From positions 4,005,023 to 4,069,022 of the forward strand of contig CM032669.1 of assembly GCA_019095985.1 (NCBI GenBank): a stretch of 64,000 nucleotides of DNA, written 5' to 3'. The notes beneath the pieces were generated by a model. That model made no database searches. It had not been told where the DNA came from and worked only from the letters and a program-made list of their open reading frames with translations. Shown piece by piece: positions 33,610 through 44,845 of this stretch. This stretch comes from Streblospio benedicti (taxonomy: Eukaryota > Annelida > Polychaeta > Spionida > Spionidae). The position numbers were made by a program, and so were the translations under genes. Position 1 is the stretch's first letter. Each line of letters begins with the position of its first letter.

Positions 33610-36600
33610 GTCAAATCGATGACAGGAAGCAAGAAGTTGCTGACAATGCTCAACAGATTTGGTCACAGCATAAATTACCATGGTGTGGAGGAAATTGAAA
33701 CGTCACTTGGTGCTGAAATATTAAATAGGAAAGAAGCATGCCCTGAAGGTACTGTAGATGGGGTTACTATGGGCCTAGCTTTTGATAATTATGATGAGCT
33801 GACGAGCACTTTATCCGGTGCTGAAACCCTCCATGATACTATGGGGATACTTTACCAAAACACTGGTGAGGCCCGACCCATAACTTGTGAAAAACCAAGG
33901 GAATGTATAAAAAAGGGATCAAAAAGAAAACTGGAAATCGATGATCTTCCATTAGCTCCATATCGAAAAAAGCCAAAAATGGATAAATTTCCTTATAATG
34001 ATATTGACATACTAATGCCAAATGACGAACCTGGTGAGCAACTTGATTTAGCATGGATGATGTGTCACAGTTTTAAAATCCCTCAAACACCCATGTGGGT
34101 GGGATTCAACTCACAATTGTATGTTGATACGCTTCCCAAACAGAATGTTCTTTACATGGCAAACCTGCGACAGTCTATCACTGGACTAGACGTCATCCAA
34201 GAAACTTTAGACCTGAGCATCAGATGTGCTGATGAGGTTGGACAAAAGTATGCCATAGTAACTTACGATCTAAATGCAGTGAAACCAGCTCTTCAGATGC
34301 AGGTAACTGAGAAACCTAAATATGACAGAGAATTCATCATACCAGGAGCATTTCATTTAGAAATGTCATTTTTCAAAGCACTTGGAAAATACATAGAATA
34401 CTCTGGCAGACCATCAATGTTAACTGAGACTAATGTTCTTGCTCCTGGATCATTAAATGGTTTTCTCACGGGAAAAAAATTCAATAGATGCAAACGTTTG
34501 CATCCTCTTTTAGCACTGGCATTTGAAACACTTCATTTCTTGAAGTTCTTAGAAGCGTATACCAATAGAGATGAGCTGTCCGATTTATTTGACCACTTCC
34601 ATGACTATGCTGATTGGAACCAATTCACATCAATGGATGTGTTTAAGAACTGTATGGAAAAGTACTCAGAATTCGTTGACGAAACCAAGTCTGGGAAACA
34701 TGGTGCGACAGCGCAATATTGGATGATGTATGTTGAATACATTCATGCCTATCACACATTGGAAAGGGCAGTCAGAACCAACAGCATTGATCAATATACA
34801 AGAGCTTTGACACCACTGATTGGATTGTGTTTTATGGTTGGTCACATAAACTATGCTCGTTGGATGTCTAAATTTCAACTTGACTTGCTGAATATAGATC
34901 AATCTCATCCAGGTATCCGTCACTTGCTTGAAGATGGTGCATTTTCTGTAAGACGCACAGAGAAAAGCTTCAGTCCCATACCTGTTGATTTAACACTGGA
35001 ACAAACTATTAATGCGGATGCAGCTTCATGTCTTACTGGTATTAGTGCAATGACAAACAACTATGAAGCTCGTTTGCGATGGATGGTAACGAAATCGGCC
35101 AGAGCTGCTTGCATGAGCAAATTACAAGAAATATTGGAAATGAAACAGTATGATGATGTAACAGCTGACCTTAGAAAATCCAAAATTAAACATGATACTA
35201 ATGACCTGGAGAAAATTGTCGGGAAGATCAAGGAATGCTGTAACCCATTTGAAAGTGCAAATGAAAACTTGCATACTATTTTCATTGGAAAGCAAGCATC
35301 GCTTGCAACAAAAACGTCTCTGCTCAATGTTTCTAAAGATGGAGAGAAACGACATAAAGCTTTCGTTCAAGAATGCAAGGAAGATCCATCACGTTTTGAA
35401 AAGACTATAAAGAGACAGAAGTTAACATCATTCAAAAGTGAATGTGTCAAGAGTGCCACATCAGCTAACAAAAAGATGGCTGAACTGAGATGTACGAGGG
35501 ATTTGATGGGCCGTTTAGCAATAGTTGCATCACAGCAAGACATTGATCTACAAACAATCTTCACATACCCATTAACACCAGTCCCGCTTTCATTGTTCTC
35601 AGCAGATGGAAGCATGGCAAAAACTGACAAAAGTACGTTATTCAAATCTCTTGAAGACAAAGCTGACAAAGAAAATGCAACTGAATGTTTTGATGCATAT
35701 ATCGTAGATGGTAATTTCTTACTGCATACTCTTGTTGGTCAAAAGATATCGACATACGGAGGTTTGGCAAGAATAATCTTAATGCAGATTACAAGACTTG
35801 TACTTAGCAGAGTGCATTTGCTTTTTGATACTTATGCTGAACCATCAATAAAAGACTCGGAACGTTTACGTCGAAATGCAAGTGAACAGGGGTACATCAT
35901 TACTGGGGCAGATCAACGTTTCCCAAAGAATCTGGCAGATGCTTTGAAATCAAAATCGTTTAAGCAATGTATACCAGAGTTTCTAGCAAGTGAATGGGAG
36001 AAGCCAGAAAATGGAACAATTATTGGCAAACATGAAATTTACCTTGCTCACGGGTCATTGTGTCATCGCTTTAGCGTTGAGAATGAGAGCGTTTTGAAGA
36101 TCAGTATTCAAGATTTACAATGCAATCACAATGAAGCTGACACCAGAATTTGCGTTCATTTGCGTGAAATAAGCAAAGACATCAGCTGTACAAATGCTGC
36201 AGTCAGAGCTTCAGATACAGACATCGCTGTAATTCTGATCCATCACTTGCATAAATTCAATCTCAAAATCTGGATGGATGTTGGTACAAATGGCAAGAAT
36301 AACAGGCGACTTATCAACATCAGCTCAATCGCCAAAAGTCTTGGAGAAAAAGTATGTGCAGCATTACCTGCGTTCCATGCATTTACAGGCTCAGATTATA
36401 CATCAGCTTTTGTTCGCAAAGGCAAAGTAAGACCATTTTCATTGCTTCAGAGCAACGAGATGGCACAGAATGCCTTTTCAGCATTATGCCACGATTCAAC
36501 AATATCAAATGCTTGTGAAGAGAATTTACAACTATTCACATCTTGTCTGTATGGTGCAAAACAGCCTGGTTGTGATCTGGATGAATACCGCTTCAAAATA

Positions 36601-36855
36601 GTTTCTAGAGCCTACAGCCCAAAGGCAGGGTCCAAAGGTCTTCTGGATAAGCTGAAGGGCATTGATGGTAGCCTCATACCACCACTTGAATATTATGATG
36701 GTTATTATAAATGGCATGATCAGCCATGTAGTGTAAATAGAAACAACTTGATTGAATGCCCATTACTGGAATCAATTAATGTGCATTGCAGTAACTCACG
36801 CAGTAATAGATGTAATGATCACAGCAGAAAATCAAGTAAGCGGTGTATAATATCA
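33610..36855 (+). CDS. Uncharacterised FEN1/XPG-like (PIN-type) nuclease family protein, main part
   Basis: An unbroken frame starts inside the assembly gap (no stop before ATG 33,619) and reads VKSMTGSKKLL. Its N-terminal ~120 residues include a basic KRKLEIDD...YRKKPK segment that could be a nuclear signal. A long central region (about 130-690) with a NADAASCLTG motif matches a family I know only as unnamed multi-copy animal proteins. From residue ~690 the acidic pattern of FEN1/XPG nucleases appears in order: VDGNFLLH (D697), HNEADTRI (E839, D841), ASDTDIAVIL (D866, D868) and FTGSDYTSAF (D926). In FEN1 such residues bind two metal ions for structure-specific DNA or RNA cleavage; activity here is inference. 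Near residue 1,080 a LINE interrupts the gene, and the C-terminus resumes at 39,876. All key acidic positions are present, so this may be a recently active gene or element. Confidence 0.75.
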
Positions 36856-36889
36856 ATTGAGAGAGTTAATGATCCCGTTTTGAAGGGTG

Positions 36890-38226
36890 CTCTCTTGAAT
36901 TCACGGTCCGTCAGCACACCAGGAAGAGCCACAATACTCCATACACTCATCATTGATAACAACCTTGATCTATTAACTATCACTGAAACATGGCTAACAC
37001 CAGGTCAAACCAGCATAGCATTAGCTAATATGATCCCCCCAGGTTACTCCGTAGAACATACCCCAAGATCGGAACGTACAGGTGGAGGGGTTGCCATTGT
37101 TCACAGAAGCAGCCTTAAATTGACTAACATAGAGCCTCACACCTTTAATTCCTTTGAATGTATTGACCGAAAATTTGTTTCAAGATCACAGTCAATTCAT
37201 ATAGCTGTTGTGTACCGACCTCCTAACTCCAAGAAAAACAAGCTGCCTGTGTCTACTTTTGTGTCAGAATTTTCACAGTATCTTGAGTCCCTCCTAGTTA
37301 CTAGTAGCAAGCTTATCATAACTGGTGACTTTAACATCCATACGGATACACCCAGTGACCCAGACACAATAAAGTTCCAACGTCTTCTGAATGCAAGTGG
37401 TTTGACACAGCATGTCACAGAGCTGACAAGCATGGTGAAAGATGTAGATAAACATTGTGTAGATCTGTTACTTACAAGGGACGCAGAGGCACATGAAGTT
37501 CTAAATACTGAGGTGAGGAATGATCTTATTGCCAATCACAAGACAGTGTATTTTGATTTTAATCTTAAGAAGCCTACTCTTCCACAGAAAACTATTGCAT
37601 ATAGAAAAATAAAGTCCATTGACATTGGCAAGTTTAAGAATGACATTATATCCTCAGGTCTGCCATCTGCTGATGGAAATTTGGAACATTTGGTATCATG
37701 CTACAATAAAACCCTGAGTGATATACTTGAAAAGCATGCACCTCTGAAAACAAAAACAGTTACAATACATCCTAGTGCCAAGTGGATGAATGATGAGGTG
37801 AGAGCTGCTAAATTAGAAAAACGCAAGGCTGAGCGATTATGGAGGAAACACAAGCTTGAAGTGCACAGGCAGATGTATGAAAATAAGCGTGATAATCTCA
37901 ATAAAATTATCAATGCTTCAAAGCGAGATCACATACAAAAGATTATAGGTGAATCTGATAATGAGCAGAAAGAGCTTTTTAAAGTCATGGATGATCTGTT
38001 TTACAAGAAGAAAGAAAGCCCCCTGCCGACACACGATGATACGGAGGAGCTCTGCAATAGAATGGCTGATTTTTTCACAGAAAAAATAATGTTAATTCAT
38101 AAAGGACTAGCCGAGTTACAAAAACAGCCTTTTGATCTAGATAAAGATGCTGATTTTCCTGGTACTAAAGAACAGTGTTTTGACAGATTTGTAAATGTAA
38201 GTGAGACAGACATTGAAAAATCATAA
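36890..38226 (+). CDS. LINE ORF2, endonuclease half
   Basis: This half encodes an APE-like endonuclease that nicks target DNA to prime reverse transcription. Motifs in order: NSRSV start, ITETWLTP (catalytic E), GGGVAIVHRSS, VYRPPNS, GDFNIHTD (catalytic D and N), and NHKTVYFDF, where the family usually has SDH. A basic linker rich in K and R follows (LEKRKAERLWRKHKLE). It reads in the same frame as the upstream nuclease-like gene, producing a 1,535-codon continuous frame from 33,619 to 38,226. It ends at a stop just after the poly-A-rich GAAAAATCATAAAAAAGC at about 38,214, where the frame shifts relative to the RT half. Confidence 0.8.
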
Positions 38227-39760
38227 AAAAGCAGCATCTAAATCGTGCATTTTAGACCCCATACCCACACATTTAGTGAAACAGTGTCTAGATGTCTTGG
38301 TGCCCATAATTACGAGAATTGTCAATAAATCCTTCTCCACTGCAACTGTTCCAACATCCTTTAAATTGGCAGCAATTATTCCAATATTAAAGAAAGCCAA
38401 TTTAATTCCTGATATACTCAAGAATTTTAGACCGATTTCTAATTTATCATTTGTGTCAAAGATACTTGAAAAAGTTGCTTCTATTCAGCTGCTGTCCCAT
38501 AAAGATCACTTTTCGTTGCGTGAGAAATTTCAAAGTGCCTATCGCGAATGGCATACTACTGAGACAGCACTGCTCAGAATTCACCATGATCTCCTCCTAG
38601 CACTTGACAACAAGCAATGTGTTTTTATGGCGATGCTGGACCTTTCAGTCGCCTTTGATACAGTGTCACATGAAAAGCTTTTGAGTAGATTGTCTACATC
38701 TCTTGGGATAACCGACCTGGCTCTGGAATGGTTGAAGTCTTATCTCACTGGAAGACGCCAGTTTGTGTTAATAAAATGTTGTAAATCAAAGGAACACTTG
38801 AAAACTTGTGACGTTCCACAGGGCTCAATTCTAGGTCCTAATCTCTATGAAGATTATAGTGCCAACCCCATAGGATCTATTTTTAGGAAACATAACATCT
38901 CGTACCACATTTATGCTGATGACACACAAGCATATATTTGTTTTAATGAGAATAATAAAGAACGTGCATTGAACCAACTAGAAAAATGTCTTGATGAGGT
39001 GAGAATGTGGATGGCTGCAAATTGGCTGAAACTCAATGATGATAAGACTGAGTTTATTGTGTTTGGTTCAAAAAAGTCTTTAAATAACTGCAAAATCTCT
39101 AGTATCAAGATTGGTGAAAGTGGTGTGGAACGGGTGTCAAGTGTGAAGAGTATTGGTGCCCATCTTGATTCAAATCTCACTATGGATAAGCACGTAGCTG
39201 CTACATGTAAGTCAGCATGGTTCCATCTTCACCAGATAAATAAAATCAAGAATTATCTCTCTTGTGACCAGTTAAAAAGTGTGATATTGGCATGTGTGAT
39301 TAGTCGCATCGATCAAAACAACAGCCTTTTGATCGGTCTTCCAAAAGCGACAGTATTCAAGCTTCAAATGATTCAGAATGCTTGTGCCAAGATGATATTC
39401 AGAGCGAAAAAGTTTGATCATGTGACACCCCTTCTAAAAGAACTTTACTGGCTACCGATAGAACAGCGTATCATTTTCAAAATACTCCTCCTTGTGTATA
39501 AATGTCTTCATGGAAAAGCACCATCATACTTGAGAGAGCTGCTAGAGGCATATGTACCATCTCGATCCTTTCGTTCTGCATCAAAGGGCCTGCTCCGTAT
39601 CCCAGAGAGACATTATACCAGTACAAAGCGGAGAGACTTTGCTCACCGTGGGCCTGTAGAGTGGAATAAGCTCCCTAAAGTCATCAGGGACAGTGATAGC
39701 ATTAACATTTTTAAACGTAGACTCAAAACTTACCTCTTCCGTATTGTTTTTAGTAATTAG
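38201..39760 (+). CDS. LINE ORF2, reverse transcriptase half
   Basis: This half encodes the reverse transcriptase of the L2/CR1-like LINE. Visible motifs: SKSCILDPIPT (RT entry), LDLSVAFDTVSH (motif A aspartates), VPQGSILGP, YADDTQAYI (catalytic YADD box), WLKLNDDKTEFIVFG, and the C-terminal ELYWLPIEQRIIFKILLL and WNKLPKVIR segments typical of the clade. The frame differs from the endonuclease half by one shift in an A-rich run near 38,215-38,226; a sequencing slip there is as likely as a real mutation. The ORF ends in YLFRIVFSN, followed by the 3' tail. Confidence 0.85.
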   Translation: MRQTLKNHKKAASKSCILDPIPTHLVKQCLDVLVPIITRIVNKSFSTATVPTSFKLAAIIPILKKANLIPDILKNFRPISNLSFVSKILEKVASIQLLSHKDHFSLREKFQSAYREWHTTETALLRIHHDLLLALDNKQCVFMAMLDLSVAFDTVSHEKLLSRLSTSLGITDLALEWLKSYLTGRRQFVLIKCCKSKEHLKTCDVPQGSILGPNLYEDYSANPIGSIFRKHNISYHIYADDTQAYICFNENNKERALNQLEKCLDEVRMWMAANWLKLNDDKTEFIVFGSKKSLNNCKISSIKIGESGVERVSSVKSIGAHLDSNLTMDKHVAATCKSAWFHLHQINKIKNYLSCDQLKSVILACVISRIDQNNSLLIGLPKATVFKLQMIQNACAKMIFRAKKFDHVTPLLKELYWLPIEQRIIFKILLLVYKCLHGKAPSYLRELLEAYVPSRSFRSASKGLLRIPERHYTSTKRRDFAHRGPVEWNKLPKVIRDSDSINIFKRRLKTYLFRIVFSN

Positions 39761-39875
39761 TAGCTGGTAGCTAGTTTTAAGTAATTTATTTATATTTATT
39801 TGTCTAAGCGCATTAGAACACTTAGAATAAGGCGCTCTATAAGTCATATTATTATTATTATTATTATTATTATTT

Positions 39876-40145
39876 AAAGCTGAACTCTCTCAGCATATTC
39901 GCAGATGTTCATTTGTGGCAAGGATGTGGGCAAATTCTACCAGCAATGACATAGAACAGGATCCACAACCATCAGATGGCTGGGAACTGATGGACTCGGG
40001 TTATGAACCAACAATGTTTGCCGGGGAACAAGTGCCATATAGTCTTGATATTGTTAACAGATCACCAGCAGAAAGTGATTGTGAGATGACCGATGACGAC
40101 ACCGACAGTGAGACTGACACAGAAAGCGAAAGTGATGATGACTAA
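39876..40145 (+). CDS. C-terminal part of the FEN1-like protein after the LINE
   Basis: Immediately after the LINE's (ATT)n tail the codons KAELSQHIRRC continue a protein that ends in a strongly acidic tail (TDDDTDSETDTESESDDD) and a stop at 40,143-40,145. Upstream of the LINE the protein had a cysteine-rich stretch (CSNSRSNRCNDHSRKSSKRC), so the joined C-terminus would include further Cys and His. The link to the 33.6 kb frame is inferred from position, strand and frame continuity. The acidic end could be an interaction tail. Confidence 0.6.
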   Translation, partial: KAELSQHIRRCSFVARMWANSTSNDIEQDPQPSDGWELMDSGYEPTMFAGEQVPYSLDIVNRSPAESDCEMTDDDTDSETDTESESDDD

Positions 40146-40435
40146 CTGTTCAGATTTATATGGAAACAGGTCTGAATGTTTTGAATGAAACATGATTTCC
40201 ATGTAATATTATATTGGCAACAGGTTTTACAGTATATTCTTTAATGTGTACATGTAATACAAATGGAAAAACGTGTGCTCAAAATGTGAGGATAGTTAGC
40301 GCACTTATACACTGTAAATATGAATACTGCAACCTTGGGCGTGCACCAGCGTTATGGTCATAAATTGTGTCTTTTAGTTAAACACACGTTAATTAGATTG
40401 ACCATTTGACCTAATTTATAACCCTGGAATTTTGA
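40146..40435. other. 3' flank of the nuclease-like gene
   Basis: AT-rich DNA with no coding capacity. No AATAAA is obvious directly after the stop; the first similar signal is not convincing. If the gene belongs to a transposon, its right terminal repeat should lie in or after this stretch, but its left end is in the gap, so no comparison is possible. Confidence 0.4.
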
Positions 40436-41172
40436 TTAGGGTCTTAAACAACCCATGCACCAATATTTTTGGTCTTAAGAAGTTATTTTGCATTCATTGG
40501 ACCATCAGCAATCCATCTTTGTGAAAAATGCATTTGTGCTCAAATTGTTAATTAAAATGTTAATTAACATGAATTAATTAGCGTCTTACTTAACTCAAGC
40601 ACCCCTTTTTGTCTTAAATTGTTGGATTTAATTATTAGGGCAAATACCTATCCAATGACAACAAAACTAATGATGTGCTCAAATTGTAAAAATAAATGTC
40701 TATCTGGAGAGGATGATACTTCATGTGTCCTAATTGTTGACCTCGAATTTTAATTAGGGTCTTAAATGGCCCATGCACCAATATTTTTGGTCTTAAGAAG
40801 ATATTTTGTATTCATTGGACCATCAGCAATCCATTTATGTGAAAAATGTATTTGTGCTCAAATTGTTAATTAAAATGTTAATTAGCATGAATTAATTAGT
40901 GTCTTAAATAACAAACGCACCATTTTTTTGGTCTTAAGTTATTGAATTTAATTATTAGTACAAATACCTATTCAATAACACCAAAATTATTGATGTGCTC
41001 AAATTGTTAAATAAATGCCTCTGAGGCGCCAACCCCCAGGGGGCGCCGGCGCCTAATGCACCAGTGGCGCACCTTAAGACTGGCCTTTTATAGCACCCTG
41101 GGCTTTGTCCTACACACCGCATACATCAAACCTTTTGTGCTCAAACTGTTAAATAAATGTGAGCTAGCTCCT
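40436..41172. repeat. 309-bp tandem duplication plus partial third copy
   Basis: Unit 1 (40,436-40,744) and unit 2 (from 40,745 to about 41,020) share ATTAGGGTCTTAAA, CCATGCACCAATATTTTTGG and TTGTGCTCAAATTGTTAATT in the same order. A short third piece (GTGCTCAAACTGTTAAATAA) lies near 41,142. A 47-bp GC-rich patch (41,024-41,070) containing GGCGCC palindromes interrupts the AT-rich series. Confidence 0.75.
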
Positions 41173-42560
41173 AGACTAATTACTTTTGAATAAAATACAA
41201 CAATACCAAAATTTCTACCATTTTCTTCATAAAGGATTATCAATTATGCATTAATAGATTACATCACAATAAAACACACTAATAGGTTACATATTATTAG
41301 ATTGTGCCATAATGCACACATTATCCATATTAGAACAATAATTCCCATTACTCCCATTATAAATCTAATTCAAATTTAAATTTAATTCCGATTCTTCTAA
41401 AATGTCTATAAAACCTTCCCTTCTTATTGCTGGTTTATAGTGATCTAGTTTAGAGTTCATCACTACATCTGCTTTCATTCCAAGTATCTCAACACCCTCC
41501 CGGACTTGTCTCTCTAATGGTTTTGTAAGGTTTTTAGCTAGATCACTAACAAGTCTGCAACAACTGTGTCAAAACAATACGAATCTCGCACTTGCGAAAA
41601 CGAAAATATAAGATTCTTATTTTTATATAGGAAATTATAGGATTTATTGTCGAGAATACCATTTCATTTAAAATTCCTATATATTCCTAAATGTAGGAAA
41701 TCCTATGTAGGAATCCTAAATTTAGGAATAGTGTCGAGAATTCCAGCCCAGTAAACACCATAAAGTTGGGGAAAAAAGTTGGAAAAAAGTGGGGAGATAA
41801 AAAGCCAATGTTCATTTGTGTAGACAAGACATCGCTTGTGCATAGCAAGTGTTATCCCCACGCTAAACAGACCATTAAAAAAGCAATATAGTTCCAAAAT
41901 GGACTCCATCATATCATGTCTGAGGTCTGTTGAGCTTCGAAACATTCCGAGTAGTTCCGAGTGGGTTATAGCTGGTGATCCATGCTTGTTTGTTTACATT
42001 CATAGTGACAGGGGAGGAGAGAATCTTCTGTAGCTCCATCAACCAATCAGAGACCAGTAAAGGATTTGCTATAGGGTACTGGAGGCCATCTCACCCACAC
42101 ATGAGATTTGATTGACACATTATTCATACTAAACGCATAGCTGCCATTATTAGCTAGAAAGAAAGTGTAAGGTATATAGATTAAGAATATCTACAAAATG
42201 TGTCCCTTTGTTGAGTATGTATCTTCTGTTGATTACCCTTAGTAAATATAAACAATGAAGGGGAAAAGAATGGCCGCTCATTAGACTAGTCTCAGTTGGC
42301 TTCTACACTCTACCATGCATGTGCCCATGATTTATTTACATTTGGCGATCTCTTCCATTGATATCATTCGGCAATCCTCCTATGTTTCCGCTACTCTCAC
42401 AACAAAGTTTGTTGAGCTCCAAAATATTCCAAGTAGTTCCGAGTGCATAGATAAAGAAACGTAGGTACGTTGCAGACACGTCCTCACACGTAGAACGTAT
42501 CTAAAACGTTATACAAATACCAATCAATAACAGTTCAATTAAATGCAATCTTAAGTTAGA
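41173..42560. other. Mostly non-coding; one small coding remnant
   Basis: AT-rich DNA. Apart from a minus-strand remnant at 41,377-41,580 it holds a TAGGAAT/ATTCCTA-rich patch (41,620-41,730). A short block TTGTTGAGCTCCAAAATATT near 42,411 resembles GTTGAGCTTCGAAACATTCC near 41,928; both are followed by AGTAGTTCCGAGTG. Confidence 0.5.
41377..41580 (-). pseudogene. Minus-strand coding remnant with REGVEILGMKADVVMNSK
   Basis: A minus-strand frame of about 65 codons without its own start reads through HSCCRLVSDLAK, RQVREGVEILGMKADVVMNS, KLDHYKPAIRREG and an N/L-rich end before a stop. The pattern R-Q-V-R-E-(A/G)-V-x-I ... N-S-K-x-(E/D)-(F/H/W)-x-x-P resembles the tail that follows GIY-YIG nuclease domains in some animal retroelement-like proteins; that resemblance is from memory and weak. 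No partner exon is seen. It may be a relic or the last exon of an unseen gene. Confidence 0.35.
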
Positions 42561-42566
42561 TTTTTT

Positions 42567-42949
42567 CCAGTGTTTTATACACTGGCTTGTACCAAATTAA
42601 TTGCGTCCGTCCGTCCATCCGTCCGTCCATCCGTCCATCCGGTTCGTTACCCCTCTACAGGTCGCATCGTTTGAGCTAGGATGCTCAAATTTGGCATGTC
42701 AGTTGGAAACGGTGACCACAAGAACCCTATTTCACATGGGCCCAAACGGTTCATATTTGGGCCCTTGGGCCCATTATTAGGTCCATTTTACTAGTATTCA
42801 ATACGCTTTAGCCATCATGGAAAAATCAATATCATAAGGCAGCAACATTAGTCTAGCCTGGTGCTGTTAGCTTCTGAAATATGAATATTGATTTTTTGCC
42901 AATATATAGACAGTGGCATTCCCGTGTTTTTCCAGGTATAAAACACTGG
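42567..42949. mobile_element. 383-bp MITE with CCAGTGTTTTATAC termini
   Basis: The left end CCAGTGTTTTATAC is the exact reverse complement of the right end GTATAAAACACTGG (14 bp). Just inside the left end lies a CCGT/CCAT microsatellite (42,605-42,642). No coding region. A target duplication is not clear, so the superfamily is open; CAGTG-type ends occur in hAT elements. Confidence 0.7.
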
Positions 42950-43295
42950 TTTCCCCTCACTGGGGGCGCTTTTCATATCGTCATTGGTTGATAAAAGCAC
43001 ATATTAAGGCAGTCAATACCAGTGATAAATGTGCCATGCTTATCAATGAAGCTTTATAATGGCAGAGATCACGTCAACGTAAACTTAATACTGAATATAC
43101 CTATTAATAATCGGACTACCATGATAAAAACAGTCATTCAAGTTTTTTTTCAAAAACTAGCACACGCAATATTCCTTTTACCATTGACATAATGAACACT
43201 TCTGGTGTCTGCCAATCACACCCAACAGCATTTGTGTCCCCCGAGTAACACATTCAATGCAATACGTTGCCAGTTGCACACAGCCGTAGCCTTAG

Positions 43296-43463
43296 GGACA
43301 AAACCCACAGCAACGGCTGCTTGACGTACGGCTGCTTGCCGTACGGCTGCTTGCCGTATGGCTGCCGTACGTCAAATCTGCCGTGCAGCGATTATAAACC
43401 CACAGTGAGGATCATATTAGTTGACGTACGGCTGCTGTACGGCAGGTAGAGTTAGCACACCTG
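43296..43463. repeat. Partial CAGGTG-ended element rich in CCGTACGG (copy A)
   Basis: The right end GTTAGCACACCTG matches the termini of the fuller copy at 45,029-45,449, and the internal order (AAACCCACAG, GTACGGCTGC, TAAACCCACAGTGAGGATCATATTAG) is the same. The left part is missing. It carries about seven CCGTACGG/GTACGGC-like palindromic motifs in 130 bp. Confidence 0.65.
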
Positions 43464-43509
43464 ATTATTATGAATATTATTTAAATATTATGGATCTTAG
43501 TATTATCAT

Positions 43510-44790
43510 TGTCATTATTAACAAGTTAGTGCAAAGAACTATTTATATTTATTGGCAAAGCCACCACTCATTAATTAGACAGTGCATATTAGCCCTTTGG
43601 CTTAAAGCCTTTCTGCAATCAATGCACTCAACAGGCTTGCATCCATTGTGTGTTCTTTTGAAATGTTTGGTTGTATCTTATTGTTTAGGTGACATTGAAA
43701 TACAAACATGTGACTTTTTATGAAGTAAAAAGTAACTTTAAAAAGCATCAATTGGTGATATCAATAAAAGATACATTTTGTAGATAGATTGCAGAAAGCC
43801 ATAATAAACATAATGGGAAGTGGGTGTATAAAATCAAATCAGGCTATTTTACACAATAAAGGAAAAGCAGCGAACTGTTTGTAGTACTGATACTAAGTAA
43901 TATTGTGCTGCAGGGATTATAGTTTCTTCAGCGTCATGCTCCAGTAGTTTGCGTTACTCTTCAAATATTCAGTATAATGTCTATTATTACAATTTCCCTA
44001 TACGAATATGTTATTATTAATTGTTTACACATAATATTTCATACGCAAGTATAGTGCAACAAATGATGTATTTTTACATTTTTGCTAGACAAACAGTTAT
44101 AATTCATCATATCGCCCCCCCCTCTGCCTTAATTGTGGCTAGCCTGGTGACAAACCCACTCAAGCATAACACAGGGGATTAGCAAAATGATATAATCTGT
44201 CAACTCAACTAACTAGCTATTCTACAGTAAAACGCCAGTATCTATTTTGAAATAGTATGTGTAAATGATAAACGGATTTTGCATTATAATTAAGTTGATT
44301 TTATAGCAGCATTGGAAAGGAATACAATTAAATCATGTAGGTTGAAAAGACATGGATACTGATTTGCAGTTATATTTTTGTACCACCCTGTAATTGTGGC
44401 AACTTCAAACCTGTGAAATTTTGAAAAATTGTGATGTTCATTTTTTTTAGAAATATCATTTACACAACTCTAATTATTTGTCTTTATCATTAATTATATA
44501 TATGGTTTATAGATAAATAAAGAACATACAATCTTAAGATCGGGAATTGTTTATTATAGCTAAACAGCCCAACATTGTCTATAAAATTAAAAACTGACAA
44601 AGCAGCCTAATAAAAAAATAACATAAACAAATTAATTCAAATTTAGTTTTTTCAATATTACTATTTAACCAAGGTCATTTGCGTAAAACTAATGATGGAT
44701 TATCGTTTTAAAAATTCTACTTTACATAATTTCAATGCCAAAGCAAATAATAATAGTATGTCAAAAAAGCGGCAAGTATTAAATATAGTT
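43510..44790 (-). repeat. Dispersed element, inverted partner of 14.3-15.1 kb
   Basis: From 44,790 leftward the sequence matches 14,345-15,110, starting with GACATACTATTATTATTTGC on the minus strand. Around 43,540-43,640 it also matches the middle of the element at 17,645-18,316 (AAAGGCTTTAAGCCAAAGGG in the other orientation). It is therefore a longer member of the same non-coding family. Short open frames at 43,421-43,723 have no recognisable domain. Confidence 0.65.
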
Positions 44791-44845
44791 TAACGACAAG
44801 AAAAAGTATAGTCACTATAATATAAACACCATCTCACCAAACGTC

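Larger units (their letters stand above)
36856..39875 (+). mobile_element. L2/CR1-like LINE inserted in the nuclease-like gene
   Basis: A 5'-truncated non-LTR retrotransposon carrying an apurinic-type endonuclease, reverse transcriptase and C-terminal domain. Its 3' tail reads GCGCATTAG...AAGGCGCTCTATAAG and ends in (ATT)n at about 39,848-39,874, the tail style of L2/CR1-like LINEs. The nuclease-like frame continues directly after it (KAELSQHIRRC). No clear target duplication is seen. The 5' border is placed near 36,856 because host-like sequence ends about there and LINE sequence (LLNSRSV) begins by 36,890. It looks young: one frame break in about 2.9 kb. Confidence 0.85.

Noticed and set aside
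36830-36870. Target-site duplication of the LINE at 36.86-39.88 kb
   Set aside because: No convincing direct repeat could be matched between the two borders.
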